Assembly (NCBI RefSeq): GCF_014195095.1
Contig: NZ_JACIBC010000003.1
Location: forward strand, 248,001-312,000
DNA length: 64,000 bases
Direction: 5' to 3'
Source of the DNA: Rhizobium sp. BK602
Lineage (GTDB): Bacteria > Pseudomonadota > Alphaproteobacteria > Rhizobiales > Rhizobiaceae
Below are positions 1 to 9,091 of the stretch, piece after piece (position 1 is the first letter of the stretch; the number at the start of each line of letters is the position of its first letter). The notes under the pieces are model-generated. The model did not search any database and was not told where the DNA came from. It was given only the letters and a program-made list of their open reading frames with translations. A program made the position numbers and the translations under genes.

Positions 1-1
1 G

Positions 2-448
2 CTGGAATATAGCCTCGCGCGGCTGTCGGGCGTGCTGCAGGTCGATCCGAAACGGCTGAAGCTCGACGAGCCGCTGCCGGACGACATTCCGCAGCCGCCG
101 GATGGTGGGCACACCTTCTTTCAGGCGACCCTTGCGCTGGCGCGGCGCGACCGGCTGACCGTGCGTGGTCTCATCCGGGCCCTCAACGGCGGCACCGGGC
201 ATCGCACCATCGTCGGCACGCCGGAAGCGGTTGCCGACGACATCGAGACCTGGTTTCGCGCAGGCGCCGCCGACGGCTTCAACCTGATGCCGGATGTGCT
301 GCCGCATGGGCTTGAGGTTTTCGTCGATGAGGTCGTGCCGATCCTGCGCCGGCGTGGCCTTTTCCGACAGGACTATACCGGCCGGACGCTCCGTGATCAT
401 CTCGGGCTTGCCCGCCCCGCCAATCCCTATGCCATAGCCGCCGAATGA
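2..448 (+). CDS. LLM-class flavin monooxygenase, DszA/NtaA/SnaA type (C-terminal part)
   Basis: Only the last 148 residues are in the window; the frame is open from base 2, so the gene starts upstream. The C-terminus carries the block typical of the nitrilotriacetate/pristinamycin/DszA monooxygenase family: GHRTIVGTPEAVADDIETWF, then GAADGFNLMP, then a VPxLRRRGLF stretch and LRDHLGL. These enzymes use FMNH2 from a separate reductase and O2 to cleave C-N or C-S bonds. The nitroreductase-family gene 13 bp downstream on the same strand could supply reduced flavin (inference). Given the DszB- and DszC-like genes nearby, a sulfone-cleaving role is plausible, but the substrate cannot be read from this fragment. 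Confidence 0.85.
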   Translation: MEYSLARLSGVLQVDPKRLKLDEPLPDDIPQPPDGGHTFFQATLALARRDRLTVRGLIRALNGGTGHRTIVGTPEAVADDIETWFRAGAADGFNLMPDVLPHGLEVFVDEVVPILRRRGLFRQDYTGRTLRDHLGLARPANPYAIAAE

Positions 449-461
449 AGGAGACTATCCG

Positions 462-1310
462 ATGACAGCCCTAGCCCCCGTCATACCCGAAGACGATGAT
501 CGCCTGACTGCCCTTGCCAGTGAGCGCTATCGCAACGATCAGCGCCTTTCCGGCGATTGGAACGAGACGCTGGATACGCTGCTGTCGCATCGCAGCGTGC
601 GCAATTATCTCCCCAAGTCGGTTCCGGACAGCGTGCTCCATCTGACGATCGCCGCCGCCCAGTCGGCACCCAGCTCTTCCAATCTGCAAGCCTGGAGCGT
701 GATCGCCATCGAAGACGAGGCGCGCAAGGCAAGGCTGAATGCGGTCGCGGGCACCCAGCGGCAGATCGCGCAGGCTCCGCTCCTGCTGATCTGGCTTGCA
801 GATCTCAATCGGCCACGCAAGATCGCGACGGATGACGATGCGCCGGCGGAGGGTCTCGATTATGTCGAAAGCTTCTTGCTCGGCGTCATCGACGCGGCGC
901 TCGCCGCGCAGAATGCCGTTTCGGCGCTGGAATCGCTGGGGCTCGGCACCTGTTATATCGGCGCGATCCGCAACGATCCGGAATTCGTCGCCCGCGAACT
1001 GGAATTGCCGGAGGGCGTGTTCCCGGTCTTCGGCCTCACCGTCGGCTATCCCGATCCGGCCGTGCCGGCCGGGATCAAGCCGCGACTGCCGCAGTCAACC
1101 ATCTTCCATCGCGAGCGCTACGATACGACCCCTCGTCCCGGCGATCTCAAGGACTACAATGCCGCGCTCGGCAGCTTTCAGGCGGAGCAAGCCATACCAG
1201 TCATTGACTGGACCGAGCAAGTGAAGAACAGGATCGGCACCGTCGAGGCGCTGAAGGGCCGCCATCTTCTCGCCGCCGCGGCGCGCAAGCTCGGCTTCCA
1301 GCTGAAATAG
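462..1310 (+). CDS. Nitroreductase-family NAD(P)H oxidoreductase
   Basis: A 282-residue protein with the nitroreductase fold signatures: SHRSVRNYLPKSVPD at residues 45-60, APSSSNLQAW near 70 (FMN binding), and LESLGLGTCYIGAIRNDP near 155. Length and motifs fit NfsA/Frp-like FMN enzymes that use NADPH. The ATG at 462 follows a GAAGGAG ribosome-binding site. It is 13 bp downstream of the DszA-type monooxygenase, so the two are probably co-transcribed. A flavin-reductase or quinone/nitro-reductase role supporting the flavin monooxygenases is an inference from context. It converges with the LysR gene, leaving only 8 bp between them. Confidence 0.85.
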   Translation: MTALAPVIPEDDDRLTALASERYRNDQRLSGDWNETLDTLLSHRSVRNYLPKSVPDSVLHLTIAAAQSAPSSSNLQAWSVIAIEDEARKARLNAVAGTQRQIAQAPLLLIWLADLNRPRKIATDDDAPAEGLDYVESFLLGVIDAALAAQNAVSALESLGLGTCYIGAIRNDPEFVARELELPEGVFPVFGLTVGYPDPAVPAGIKPRLPQSTIFHRERYDTTPRPGDLKDYNAALGSFQAEQAIPVIDWTEQVKNRIGTVEALKGRHLLAAAARKLGFQLK

Positions 1311-1318
1311 AGACGCCT

Positions 1319-2332
1319 CTATTCGGCGGCGACAATGCTGAGGTCCGGGCGTGTGTTCCACGTCAGGACCTCATCGATCGCTTGCAGCGCCTTGGCCTCC
1401 GCCTGAAGCCAGTTGCGGAAGAGATCGACCCGCATCAGGCGCGCCTTGGTGGCCGTCGTCGCGAAGAAATAGGAAAAGCTGACCGGCTGAGGACTGCCGA
1501 AGGGGCTGATGAGCCGCCCTGCCCTGAGCTCTGCTTCGGCCAGCCGGACTTTGCCAAGCCCAAGTCCCTGCCCCGCCAGCGCCGCGTCGATGACCAGGGA
1601 CGATTGATTGAGACGGAAGCCGCCACCCTGCGACAGCCGATAGGATAGTCCTTCGGCTCTCAGCCAGGTATTCCAGTCCGGGCAGGAGTGATCATGCTCG
1701 GCGCCATCCTCATGCAGCAAGGGCACGCCTTCGATCGCCTTCGGACCGTTGCGGAGCCAATACCGCTCGGCGAATTCCGGACTGCAAATCGGGACGACCG
1801 CCTCGGAGAACAGATGATCGACCACGAGGCCGGGATAGGCACCGCTGCCATACCGGATGGCGCAATCCGCGTCGCCCGTATCGAGATCCGTCAATTGCGC
1901 CGACGCCTCGACGAGGACTTGCAGACCCGGCGCCGCACGGCGCAGGCCGTCCAGCCGCGGGATCAGCCATTTGCTGGCGAAGGACGGCGCCACGGAAACC
2001 CGCACCGGCAAGTCGTGATCGCTCGCGGCAAATTGCGTCATCGCGGCCAGAACCGCGTCGAAGGCATCCGTAAGCCCTGGCACCAGGGCGAGCCCGGCCG
2101 GCGTCAGCTGCAATTGACCGCGCGCGCGATGGAAAAGCGGCTGGCCGAGATAGTCCTCGAGCAGCCGGATCTGCTGCCCGACCGCCGCCGAGGTCACATG
2201 CAGCTCCTCCGCCGCACGCAGGAAATTCAGGTGCCGCGCCGTGGCGACAAACGCGCGAAGCGATGTCAGCGGCGGCAGGCGCGCCAGCGTCGGCTGAATG
2301 GATTTTTTTCGGGCGGTCGCGATCGTCATCAT
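1319..2332 (-). CDS. LysR-family transcriptional regulator (GcvA-like)
   Basis: The N-terminus shows a LysR helix-turn-helix: LPPLTSLRAFVATARHLNFL, then RAAEELHVTSAAVGQQIRLL, then EDYLGQPLFHR, ending in LTPAG. The remaining roughly 230 residues form the type 2 periplasmic-binding-like effector domain. The PPLxxLRAF opening is typical of the GcvA/AmpR subgroup. I chose the ATG at 2332; a second ATG follows at 2329, and a TTG at 2350 would add six residues. It reads away from the binding-protein gene at 2614, so it likely regulates the organosulfur/peptide-transport genes and possibly itself. The effector is unknown. Confidence 0.9.
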   Translation of the reverse strand: MMTIATARKKSIQPTLARLPPLTSLRAFVATARHLNFLRAAEELHVTSAAVGQQIRLLEDYLGQPLFHRARGQLQLTPAGLALVPGLTDAFDAVLAAMTQFAASDHDLPVRVSVAPSFASKWLIPRLDGLRRAAPGLQVLVEASAQLTDLDTGDADCAIRYGSGAYPGLVVDHLFSEAVVPICSPEFAERYWLRNGPKAIEGVPLLHEDGAEHDHSCPDWNTWLRAEGLSYRLSQGGGFRLNQSSLVIDAALAGQGLGLGKVRLAEAELRAGRLISPFGSPQPVSFSYFFATTATKARLMRVDLFRNWLQAEAKALQAIDEVLTWNTRPDLSIVAAE

Positions 2333-2613
2333 GAGATGATTGCACCACAATCAAGCCGGCTTAGACGAGAACGAGCTTTGCGTTTGCCTAAAGCGATGGA
2401 AACATTTTCTTCCCCGCGACCACCGCTTTGCGGAAGCAAAAACTAAAACTGCGAAATAGTCTATATTTTTGATGGATTACTATCTCTCGCCCGATGGCGA
2501 CGCACGAAGCTTTCCTTTCCGATATGAAGAGAAAAACATTCTTCCGAATTCCGCGTCTCCGATCCGAATATGGCCGGAAGGCATATGCCGCGTGATCAGA
2601 TCCGGGGGAATTC
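2333..2613. promoter_or_regulatory. Divergent intergenic region between lysR-like gene and first binding-protein gene
   Basis: About 280 bp separate the two divergent genes. The middle part (about 2395-2475) is clearly richer in A and T than its surroundings and probably holds both promoters and the LysR site. I cannot point to a single convincing -35/-10 pair or operator. No gene is seen here. Confidence 0.35.
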
Positions 2614-4224
2614 ATGGACATCAGGAGACGCCATTTCAATCAAGTCCTCGCCTTTGCCGCCATCGGCGCCGTGACGCCTTTCGGCCGCATCGCCGAGGCC
2701 GCCGAGCCGATAGCGGGCGGAACGCTGAACCTGCTCGTTCAGCCTGAGCCGCCGACCCTCCTGACGCTCGCCCATACGGCCGGTCCGACGACCCGCGTCA
2801 GCGGCAAGGTGACCGAGGGTCTGCTGGCCTATGGGCTGGGGGACTTCAAGCCCATTCCGCAGCTCGCGACGGAATGGCATGTCAGTGATGACGGCCTGCA
2901 ATATACGTTCAAGCTGCGAGAGGGCGTCAAATGGCATGACGGCAAGGATTTCACCTCCGCCGATGTCGCCTTCTCGATCCTGGCGCTGAAAGAGGTCCAT
3001 CCGCGCGGCCGCGCCACCTTCTCCAGCGTGACGGAAGTCGCGACGCCGGACGACCATACCGCCATCATCAAGCTCTCCAAGCCTGCGCCCTATCTGCTTG
3101 GCGCGCTGCAGGCGAGCGAGTCGCCCATCGTGCCGAAGCATGTCTATGAGGGCAGCACGGATCTGCCGGGCAACGCCAATGGCCGCGCGCCCATCGGCAC
3201 CGGCCCCTTCATCTTCCGCGAATGGGTGGTCGGAAGCCACGTCATCCTCGACCGCAATCCCGACTACTGGGACAAGGGGCGGCCCTATCTCGATCGCATC
3301 GTGATCAAGTTCATTCCCGATGCCAGCGCGCGTGTTGCGGCGCTGGAAACCGGCGAGGTCGATATCGCCCCGGATACGCCGGTATCGCTGAGCGAGATCG
3401 ATCGCATCAAGACGCTGCCGACGCTTGCTATCGAGGATCGCGGCAACGACTATTCGCCGACCGTCTACCGCATCGAATTCAACCTGGCGAACGAGTATTT
3501 CAAGCACGACAAGATCCGCCAGGCCGTCGCCCACGCGATCGACCGGCAGAAGATCGCCGATATCGCCTTCTACGGCTACGCCATTCCGGCCCCGAGCCCG
3601 ATCAGCCCTTATCTCAAGACCTTCTATAATCCCGACGTTCCGGTCTATGCCTTCGATGCCGCAAAAGCCGAGAAGCTGCTGGACGAGGCGGGCTTCCCGC
3701 GCGGGGCCGACGGCATCCGCTTCCAGGTGCCGCACGACGTCATGCCCTATGGCGATACCTATACCCGGATCGGCGACTACCTCCGTGACGCGCTGTCGAA
3801 AATCGGCATCAAGGTCGATCTTCGCGGCCAGGATGTGCCGACCTGGCTGAAGCGCGTCTATACCGACCGCGATTTCGCCTTCGTGACCGGCGGCATGGGC
3901 AACACGTTCGATCCGACCATCGGCGTCCAGCGTCTCTACTGGTCGAAGAACTTCAAGAAGGGTGTGCCCTTCTCCAACGGCTCCGGCTACAACAATCCCG
4001 AGATCGACCGTATCTTCGAACAGGCCGCCGTCGAGAACGACCATGCCAAGCGCGTCGAACTCTTCAACCGGATGCAGGTCATCATCGCCACCGACCTGCC
4101 CGACATTACGCTCGTGTCGTTCCGGCAGCTGACGATCTTCAACAAAAAAGTCCAGGACCACACCGTCGTCGCCGACGGTCTCTCCGGCAGCCTCTCCAGC
4201 GCCTATCTTCTCAAGAATGCCTAG
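2614..4224 (+). CDS. Periplasmic binding protein of a peptide-type ABC transporter (SBP family 5), Tat signal
   Basis: A 536-residue extracellular solute-binding protein of the oligopeptide/nickel/opine family. The N-terminus MDIRRRHFNQVLAFAAIGAV has a twin-arginine motif and a hydrophobic stretch ending in AEA, so Tat export of a folded protein is likely. Family landmarks include LATEWHVSDDGLQYTFKLRE, GVKWHDGKDFTSADVAFS and GTGPFIFREW. It is one of three close paralogues here (others at 13279 and 21020) that share a HPRGR...TF...V..PD..TA block and a YLLGAL-SESPIVPKH-type block. All three probably feed the single permease set at 9.1-13.0 kb. The ligand is unknown; organosulfur compounds are inferred from the neighbours. 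Confidence 0.92.
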   Translation: MDIRRRHFNQVLAFAAIGAVTPFGRIAEAAEPIAGGTLNLLVQPEPPTLLTLAHTAGPTTRVSGKVTEGLLAYGLGDFKPIPQLATEWHVSDDGLQYTFKLREGVKWHDGKDFTSADVAFSILALKEVHPRGRATFSSVTEVATPDDHTAIIKLSKPAPYLLGALQASESPIVPKHVYEGSTDLPGNANGRAPIGTGPFIFREWVVGSHVILDRNPDYWDKGRPYLDRIVIKFIPDASARVAALETGEVDIAPDTPVSLSEIDRIKTLPTLAIEDRGNDYSPTVYRIEFNLANEYFKHDKIRQAVAHAIDRQKIADIAFYGYAIPAPSPISPYLKTFYNPDVPVYAFDAAKAEKLLDEAGFPRGADGIRFQVPHDVMPYGDTYTRIGDYLRDALSKIGIKVDLRGQDVPTWLKRVYTDRDFAFVTGGMGNTFDPTIGVQRLYWSKNFKKGVPFSNGSGYNNPEIDRIFEQAAVENDHAKRVELFNRMQVIIATDLPDITLVSFRQLTIFNKKVQDHTVVADGLSGSLSSAYLLKNA

Positions 4225-4281
4225 GATTGCCTCGGCAAGGATATCCGCATGACCTTCAATCGTCGCCAGTTGCATCGATTG

Positions 4282-4617
4282 CTATCTGTCAGATCCATAT
4301 TCCTCGACGGCATCCCATTGAAGAAATTCAGCGATCCTGGCGGCTAGCTCCTCATACCATTGGCGAGGCTCATTGTCGGAACAAACCATTTCGACCCGGT
4401 TGAACTGAGGGTTGAATAGGCCGTCGCTCGCCCAGCTATCCGGCGAGTTTGCTTTCAGAACCGCGATCTCGACCCATGGCCGATCATCCGCAGCGCCAAA
4501 GCTCATGGCATTTCTCTGCTTGAGCTCTGGTTGCTCTTTCAAGAACGCGATCAAACGCTCAGTGTCGGAGAGCGTATTCCATCCGGACGGTGGGAGAATT
4601 GAGATGTACCGATACAT
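4282..4617 (-). CDS. Hypothetical protein, 111 aa
   Basis: A small soluble protein, rich in acidic residues and Trp (WVEIAVLKANSPDSW, QWYEELAARIAEFLQWD), with no signal peptide or membrane segment. I do not recognise the family. The compact acidic character and a C-terminal amphipathic helix resemble small immunity-type proteins, but that is only an impression. Together with the next gene it forms an isolated, less GC-rich pair inserted between the first binding protein and the end of the transporter operon. The start is the ATG at 4617; no strong ribosome-binding site is visible. Confidence 0.55.
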   Translation of the reverse strand: MYRYISILPPSGWNTLSDTERLIAFLKEQPELKQRNAMSFGAADDRPWVEIAVLKANSPDSWASDGLFNPQFNRVEMVCSDNEPRQWYEELAARIAEFLQWDAVEEYGSDR

Positions 4618-4685
4618 CGGAAGATCAGCGCCTCGCTATTTCGCCGCTGAACTCTATGCGACAAACGCCTGCGACCTAACAAGCC

Positions 4686-5141
4686 CTAGGAGTTTTGCGA
4701 GGCGTAACTGATGTCTGCCGATCTTGCCTGCCATATCGCGAGGCCAACCCAAAAAAGCACGAACAGCGGTAGGGGAAGCAAGGCCCGGAGGGCAAACCAT
4801 GTATCGGTATTCAAGGTCAGCGCGGCAACGCAGCTGATGATAACAACGATGAAAGCGCATGCCGATAATCCTGCATATGTCTGTCGCCATTTCGCGATCG
4901 GCATCGCCGACCGTTGCTCGAGCAGGAAATTCCGGATTTCATTGGTCCGCATGGCCAATAGTGCAAACATGATGGAGGCCGGAAGAAAGCTGAGCGAGAG
5001 CCGAAACTTGATGGAAAATTCAGACTGGACGAACAGAGAGCGAAACAGTTCGGACAATCCCCAACTGATGCCGGCGCCTAGCGTGATCATGACGAGAGAA
5101 CGCCAGACGATGCTCCAAAAAACGCGGACGACTCGGGCCAT
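4686..5141 (-). CDS. Hypothetical membrane protein, 151 aa
   Basis: Predicted to cross the membrane four times: residues about 8-30, 45-63, 92-112 and 118-138. The segments are ITLGAGISWGLSEL, LSLSFLPASIMFALLA, LSACAFIVVIISCVAALTL and LLPLPLFVLFWVGLAIW. A charged cytoplasmic loop around residue 70-88 separates the two pairs. No known family is recognised. It is on the same strand as the 111-residue gene, 68 bp upstream of it, and may be co-expressed with it. Neither gene has an obvious place in sulfur metabolism. Confidence 0.6.
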   Translation of the reverse strand: MARVVRVFWSIVWRSLVMITLGAGISWGLSELFRSLFVQSEFSIKFRLSLSFLPASIMFALLAMRTNEIRNFLLEQRSAMPIAKWRQTYAGLSACAFIVVIISCVAALTLNTDTWFALRALLPLPLFVLFWVGLAIWQARSADISYASQNS

Positions 5142-5195
5142 CGGCTTGTATCCCCTTCAAGCGACGTCTTGCGACAACCGAGCCTCCAGAGTGCC

Positions 5196-6653
5196 TTACG
5201 AGAATAGTTTCAGCAAGGCATCCGCTCGCAACGTGGTAGCGACGCTGACGGCCGGGGTGATTTTCGCAAGGATTCGTTCGGCCAGCGCAATTGCCTGCGC
5301 ACGCTGCTCGGTGATCGAGCTCGATTCCCAGGCAACCCCGCGCAGGGGATGACCGATGGCGCTGAAATTGCGGTGGATACGCCCCTCGTCGGAAATGATG
5401 TCGCCTTCCGGCGTGGCATCGATGCCGAAACCCGTGCTGTGGGGATGTACTTCGCCGCCATCGAGCAGGCTCTTCACGAAGGGATCACGGATGCGGCGCC
5501 AGTCATGCAATTGGTGCCCCCGGCAATCGATAACGCCGTCGAATAGCTGCTCCTCCGTACCCTTTCGCGTGCGAAGGGTGGCAGCGATACGATCCCGGCG
5601 GCGCACCAAGCCTAGGAGCCTTGCTGCCCCATGCGTAAGGCGGCCTTCCGCAATCACATTCTGAAGCGTGCCATTGCTTTCCGGTGCGGATCGATGTGCC
5701 GTAACGTCCCAGAAAGCCCTGAGATGCCGGCCAAAGCGCAGGCGTTCCCGGTCGTTCGCCGCCTGCCAGAGCGGCAGCACGTAGGGGCGGATGGCGAGCG
5801 GCAGTCCCTGCCAGTCTCCTCCGGCGGTAGCGATCGCGCGCCGCTCGGCCTTGACGGCCGACAGCAATGCGCGGGCCGTTGCCGGCAGCGGCCGGTCCGC
5901 CAGGAAGTCGCGGGCCGCCTCCGCCGCCCTTCGGCCTTCCACGAACTGGCCGCGCCGCGAAATCACATGATATTTGCCGCGATAGCCCCGCGCTTCCATG
6001 CCAGCAACTGCGTCCACCATCGACAGGCTTGAGCCGATCAGCAAAAGCTCACCGCAATCCACCAGCCGATCGAGCGCGGCCGGCTCCCAGGGATTTGCGG
6101 CAAAACGGAAATGGCTGGCGACCGCCGCCTCCTGTTTTTGAAGCTCCGCCTGAAAGACGCCAAGCGCCAGAACAGCCTCGTCGGCCTCGATCATGGTTCC
6201 GTCAGTCGTGGTGATACTGATCTTGTGTGGTGCGGAGATCAGTTTCGCCGCAGCCGAGCGGACGTGGCGAAACGTCGAAAGGGAATGCGCCTCACGCACG
6301 GCGCGGTTCAGCTCGTCACGAACGTAGGTTCCATAGAGATAGCGCGGCGGGCTGCTCGCTGCGATGTCCGAGGGCGGCTGCCAGCCGTTCGCCGCGCCGT
6401 TCTCGGCCAGCCAGCGCACCAGATGATCCGGCTCCTCGGGATAAAGCGAGAATATCTCGGCCGGGCCATTTACGAGATGGACCGGCTCCGTCGTACTGTA
6501 GGCAACCCCGCGCCCAAGCTCCTCGCGTGGCTCGATAATGGTGATCGCAAGCGGCACTTCGGCGCGGTCGAGCAATTTCAGGGCGGTCAATGCGCCGGCA
6601 AAACCGCCGCCGATGATGGCAATCGAATGTTTGGCGCAATAGTCGATATGCAT
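5196..6653 (-). CDS. FAD/NAD(P)-binding oxidoreductase (NAD_binding_9 type)
   Basis: The N-terminus holds a Rossmann dinucleotide motif, SIAIIGGGFAGALTALKLL, followed by the ELGRGVAYSTTEPVHLVNGP block of the FAD-NAD(P)-binding (HI0933/NAD_binding_9-like) family. A second nucleotide-binding motif, ELLLIGSSLSMVDAV, lies near residue 220, and CRGHQ near 390. Start is the ATG at 6653; a GTG at 6698 would add 15 residues. It is the last gene of the minus-strand run starting at 12990 and lies just behind the DszC-like gene. It could pass electrons or oxidise an intermediate, but no substrate can be named. Confidence 0.82.
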   Translation of the reverse strand: MHIDYCAKHSIAIIGGGFAGALTALKLLDRAEVPLAITIIEPREELGRGVAYSTTEPVHLVNGPAEIFSLYPEEPDHLVRWLAENGAANGWQPPSDIAASSPPRYLYGTYVRDELNRAVREAHSLSTFRHVRSAAAKLISAPHKISITTTDGTMIEADEAVLALGVFQAELQKQEAAVASHFRFAANPWEPAALDRLVDCGELLLIGSSLSMVDAVAGMEARGYRGKYHVISRRGQFVEGRRAAEAARDFLADRPLPATARALLSAVKAERRAIATAGGDWQGLPLAIRPYVLPLWQAANDRERLRFGRHLRAFWDVTAHRSAPESNGTLQNVIAEGRLTHGAARLLGLVRRRDRIAATLRTRKGTEEQLFDGVIDCRGHQLHDWRRIRDPFVKSLLDGGEVHPHSTGFGIDATPEGDIISDEGRIHRNFSAIGHPLRGVAWESSSITEQRAQAIALAERILAKITPAVSVATTLRADALLKLFS

Positions 6654-6709
6654 GCGGTTTTCCGGTGTGCTTGCTGTTTGCGGAATGGCGCCGGTCACGA
6701 TGGCCTGGC

Positions 6710-7954
6710 TCAGAAGACTTTGCCTTCTTCCAGATGCGTCGTCGTGCCGTTGATGTAGTAGTCGCCGATCACCCGCGCCTTGTGCAGCAGCGGGTTGTGA
6801 TTGAGGACCGTGCGGATGTTGCGCCAGTGGCGATCGAGATTGAGGTGGCGGGAGGTCGCGGACCCTCCGCCCAGTTCGAAGACATTGGTCGCCGCGGCGA
6901 GGGCGAGTTGCGATGTAACGACCTGCGTGCGAGCCGTCGTCAACGCGCTTTCGATGAGAGCCGCTTCCAGTTTTTGCGGATCGTTTGCGGCGAAGGCGGC
7001 AACGGTCCGGTCGAGTGCCCGCGCGCTTTCGCGGATCAGTGTGTCCACGGCAAAGGAACCGGCGGCGATTTCGCCCAGGATCTTCTGCACGAAGGGATCG
7101 GCATTTGCCGTTTCGGCGGCGCTATGTGCCGTCGAGCGCGCCTGCCGGCGCACATAATCGGTGCCCTCCGCAAGAACGCCGCGCACCGCACCCGCCATCG
7201 AGGCGGCAAGATGCAATTGCCGCAGCGTCGAGGCGTGACGGCCGACGAGCGTGTTCAGACCCCGGTTGGAAATCTCGTGCGGCAGGACTTCGACATCTTC
7301 GAGCAGGACGCCGCCGCTCGCCGTCAGCCGCTGCCCCATGCCATCCCAATCATCGAGGATGCTGATCCCCTTGCGATCGACGGGAAGCAGCACGCTGACG
7401 AGCTCGTCGTCATCATTCTTTGCGCTGAACGAGGCGAAATCGGAAAAGGCCGTGCCCGTCGCATACCATTTGCGGCCATTCAGCCGATAGGTCTCGCCGG
7501 ATCTGCTCAGTCGTGCGGTGACCTCGCCGGGGCGCTTGGTACCCTGCTCCGTATGCGCGCCGCCGAAAAGCTTGCCCGAAAGGACACGGCCAAGCTGAGT
7601 GCGATCCACAGCCGTATTCGGGTTGAGCAGCAGACCCTCGGTGAAGTTGAAATGACTTCTGAGCGCGTGGGCGACATTGGAATCGGCCGCGCCGATCGCC
7701 ATGATCATCTCGATATAATCGACCACCGAGCCGCCCGGCCCTCCAAGCACAACGGGGATGCGAAGCGTTCCGAGACCGGCTTCCTTGAATAGCCGAAACG
7801 CCTGATATGGGAGCTCGCGCTCCAGATCGCGCTTCGCCGCATCCTTGGCGATTTCCGCCGCCAGCTCCGGCACCCTGGCAAGCAGCGTTGCCAGATCGGT
7901 CGCGTCGGATGCGGCTTCGGAAGATGACAGGGCGACGGGGGCTATTGTTGGCAT
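6710..7954 (-). CDS. Acyl-CoA dehydrogenase-fold flavin monooxygenase, DszC/SfnB-like (paralogue 1)
   Basis: A 414-residue protein of the acyl-CoA dehydrogenase superfamily. It lacks CoA-metabolism neighbours and resembles the DszC/SfnB group that uses FMNH2 and O2 to oxygenate sulfur compounds. Visible features: LGTLRIPVVLGGPGGSVVDY near 60, GAADSNVAHALRSHF near 90, YRLNGRKWYATGTAF near 155, and a C-terminal WRNIRTVLNHNP segment. The HNP histidine sits where the group has a conserved functional His (from memory). It is co-directional with the aldo/keto reductase and the FAD protein, and paralogous to 19715-20935. Confidence 0.85.
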   Translation of the reverse strand: MPTIAPVALSSSEAASDATDLATLLARVPELAAEIAKDAAKRDLERELPYQAFRLFKEAGLGTLRIPVVLGGPGGSVVDYIEMIMAIGAADSNVAHALRSHFNFTEGLLLNPNTAVDRTQLGRVLSGKLFGGAHTEQGTKRPGEVTARLSRSGETYRLNGRKWYATGTAFSDFASFSAKNDDDELVSVLLPVDRKGISILDDWDGMGQRLTASGGVLLEDVEVLPHEISNRGLNTLVGRHASTLRQLHLAASMAGAVRGVLAEGTDYVRRQARSTAHSAAETANADPFVQKILGEIAAGSFAVDTLIRESARALDRTVAAFAANDPQKLEAALIESALTTARTQVVTSQLALAAATNVFELGGGSATSRHLNLDRHWRNIRTVLNHNPLLHKARVIGDYYINGTTTHLEEGKVF

Positions 7955-8019
7955 GGATGGGCTTTCTCGACGGCGGATGAAAGTCAGGGCTCGCGATGAA
8001 CGAGCCCTGACGGAGATCG

Positions 8020-9078
8020 TCAGGCAACCGCTCGCGCAAGCGGCACCACATCGCCGGATACCGATCCGCTGTTGCGCGGCACCCGGCCTTCGACGGGGTG
8101 GCTCGGATCATTGAAGCCGGGCGTAGAAGGATGGCCCGTCGTGACCAGCCGATCCACCAGCGCCTCGTCCTCGGCGTCGAGCGTCACATCGAGCGCGCGG
8201 ATATAGCTGTCCCAATGCTCTTCCGTTCTCGGCCCGGTAATGGCGGCGGAGATGAGCTTGTTGTTCAGCACCCAGGCGAGCGCGAATTCGGTCGGAGTGA
8301 TGCGCTTGCGCGCCGCATGTGCCGCAATCTCCCTGGCGAGTTCTATCGATTCGGGCCGCCATTCGGTTTCCAGGATACGTTTGTCGCCACGGCCGGCGCG
8401 CGTGTCGGCCGCCGGTGCCTGGCCGGGCGCATATTTGCCCGTGAGCACGCCCCGCGCCAGCGGCGAATAGGAAACGACACCGAGACCGTAGCGATGGGCG
8501 GCCGGAAGCTGTTCCGCTTCTGCCGTGCGGTTGACGATATTGTAGAGCGGCTGGCTGGCGACCGGACGATCGATGCCGAGTTGATCGGCAAGATGCGAGA
8601 TTTCCGCAATGCGCCAGCCACGGAAATTCGAGACGCCGAAATAACGCAGCTTGCCGGCGCGAATGAGATCGGCAATGGCGCGCACCGGCTCTTCGAGAGG
8701 CGCATCGAAGACGGCACGATGGAAATACAGGATATCGATATAATCCGTATTGAGCCGGCGAAGCGAATTCTCGACGGTCTCGATCACCCATTTGCGGGAA
8801 TGGCCGCCGAGGTTCGGACCCTTCTCGCGCGAATTCACGAATTTGGTGGCGAGAACCCAATGATCGCGATGCGCCTTGATGCCCCGACCGACAACCTCCT
8901 CGGATTTGCCGTCATTGTAGACGTCGGCGGTGTCGATGAAATTGATCCCCTGCTCGCGCGCCTTGTCGATGATACGGAAGGCAACATCATCCGGCGTCGG
9001 CCCGCCAAACATCATCGTGCCGAGGCTCAGCGGCGAAACCTTGAGGGCGCTGCGCCCGAGATAGCGATAGTCAACCAT
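8020..9078 (-). CDS. Aldo/keto reductase
   Basis: A 352-residue NADPH-dependent aldo/keto reductase: MVDYRYLGRSALKVSPLSLG at the start, then GINFIDTADVYNDGKSEEVVG with the catalytic Asp and Tyr (D..Y), then VLATKF with Lys, and the YFGVSNFRGW and SYSPLARGVLTGKY blocks. It resembles YajO/Tas-like members. I chose the ATG at 9078, which has a GGAG ribosome-binding site 13 bp after the end of the upstream ATPase gene; an upstream ATG at 9090 is possible. The operon position suggests it reduces a carbonyl product released by the monooxygenases (inference). Confidence 0.9.
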   Translation of the reverse strand: MVDYRYLGRSALKVSPLSLGTMMFGGPTPDDVAFRIIDKAREQGINFIDTADVYNDGKSEEVVGRGIKAHRDHWVLATKFVNSREKGPNLGGHSRKWVIETVENSLRRLNTDYIDILYFHRAVFDAPLEEPVRAIADLIRAGKLRYFGVSNFRGWRIAEISHLADQLGIDRPVASQPLYNIVNRTAEAEQLPAAHRYGLGVVSYSPLARGVLTGKYAPGQAPAADTRAGRGDKRILETEWRPESIELAREIAAHAARKRITPTEFALAWVLNNKLISAAITGPRTEEHWDSYIRALDVTLDAEDEALVDRLVTTGHPSTPGFNDPSHPVEGRVPRNSGSVSGDVVPLARAVA

Positions 9079-9091
9079 TTCATTCTCCATT

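Noticed and set aside
2596..4275. Long open frame on the minus strand antisense to the first binding-protein gene
   Set aside because: The plus-strand frame has clear family motifs and a Tat signal; the antisense frame has low-complexity D/R/G-rich sequence typical of GC-rich shadows.
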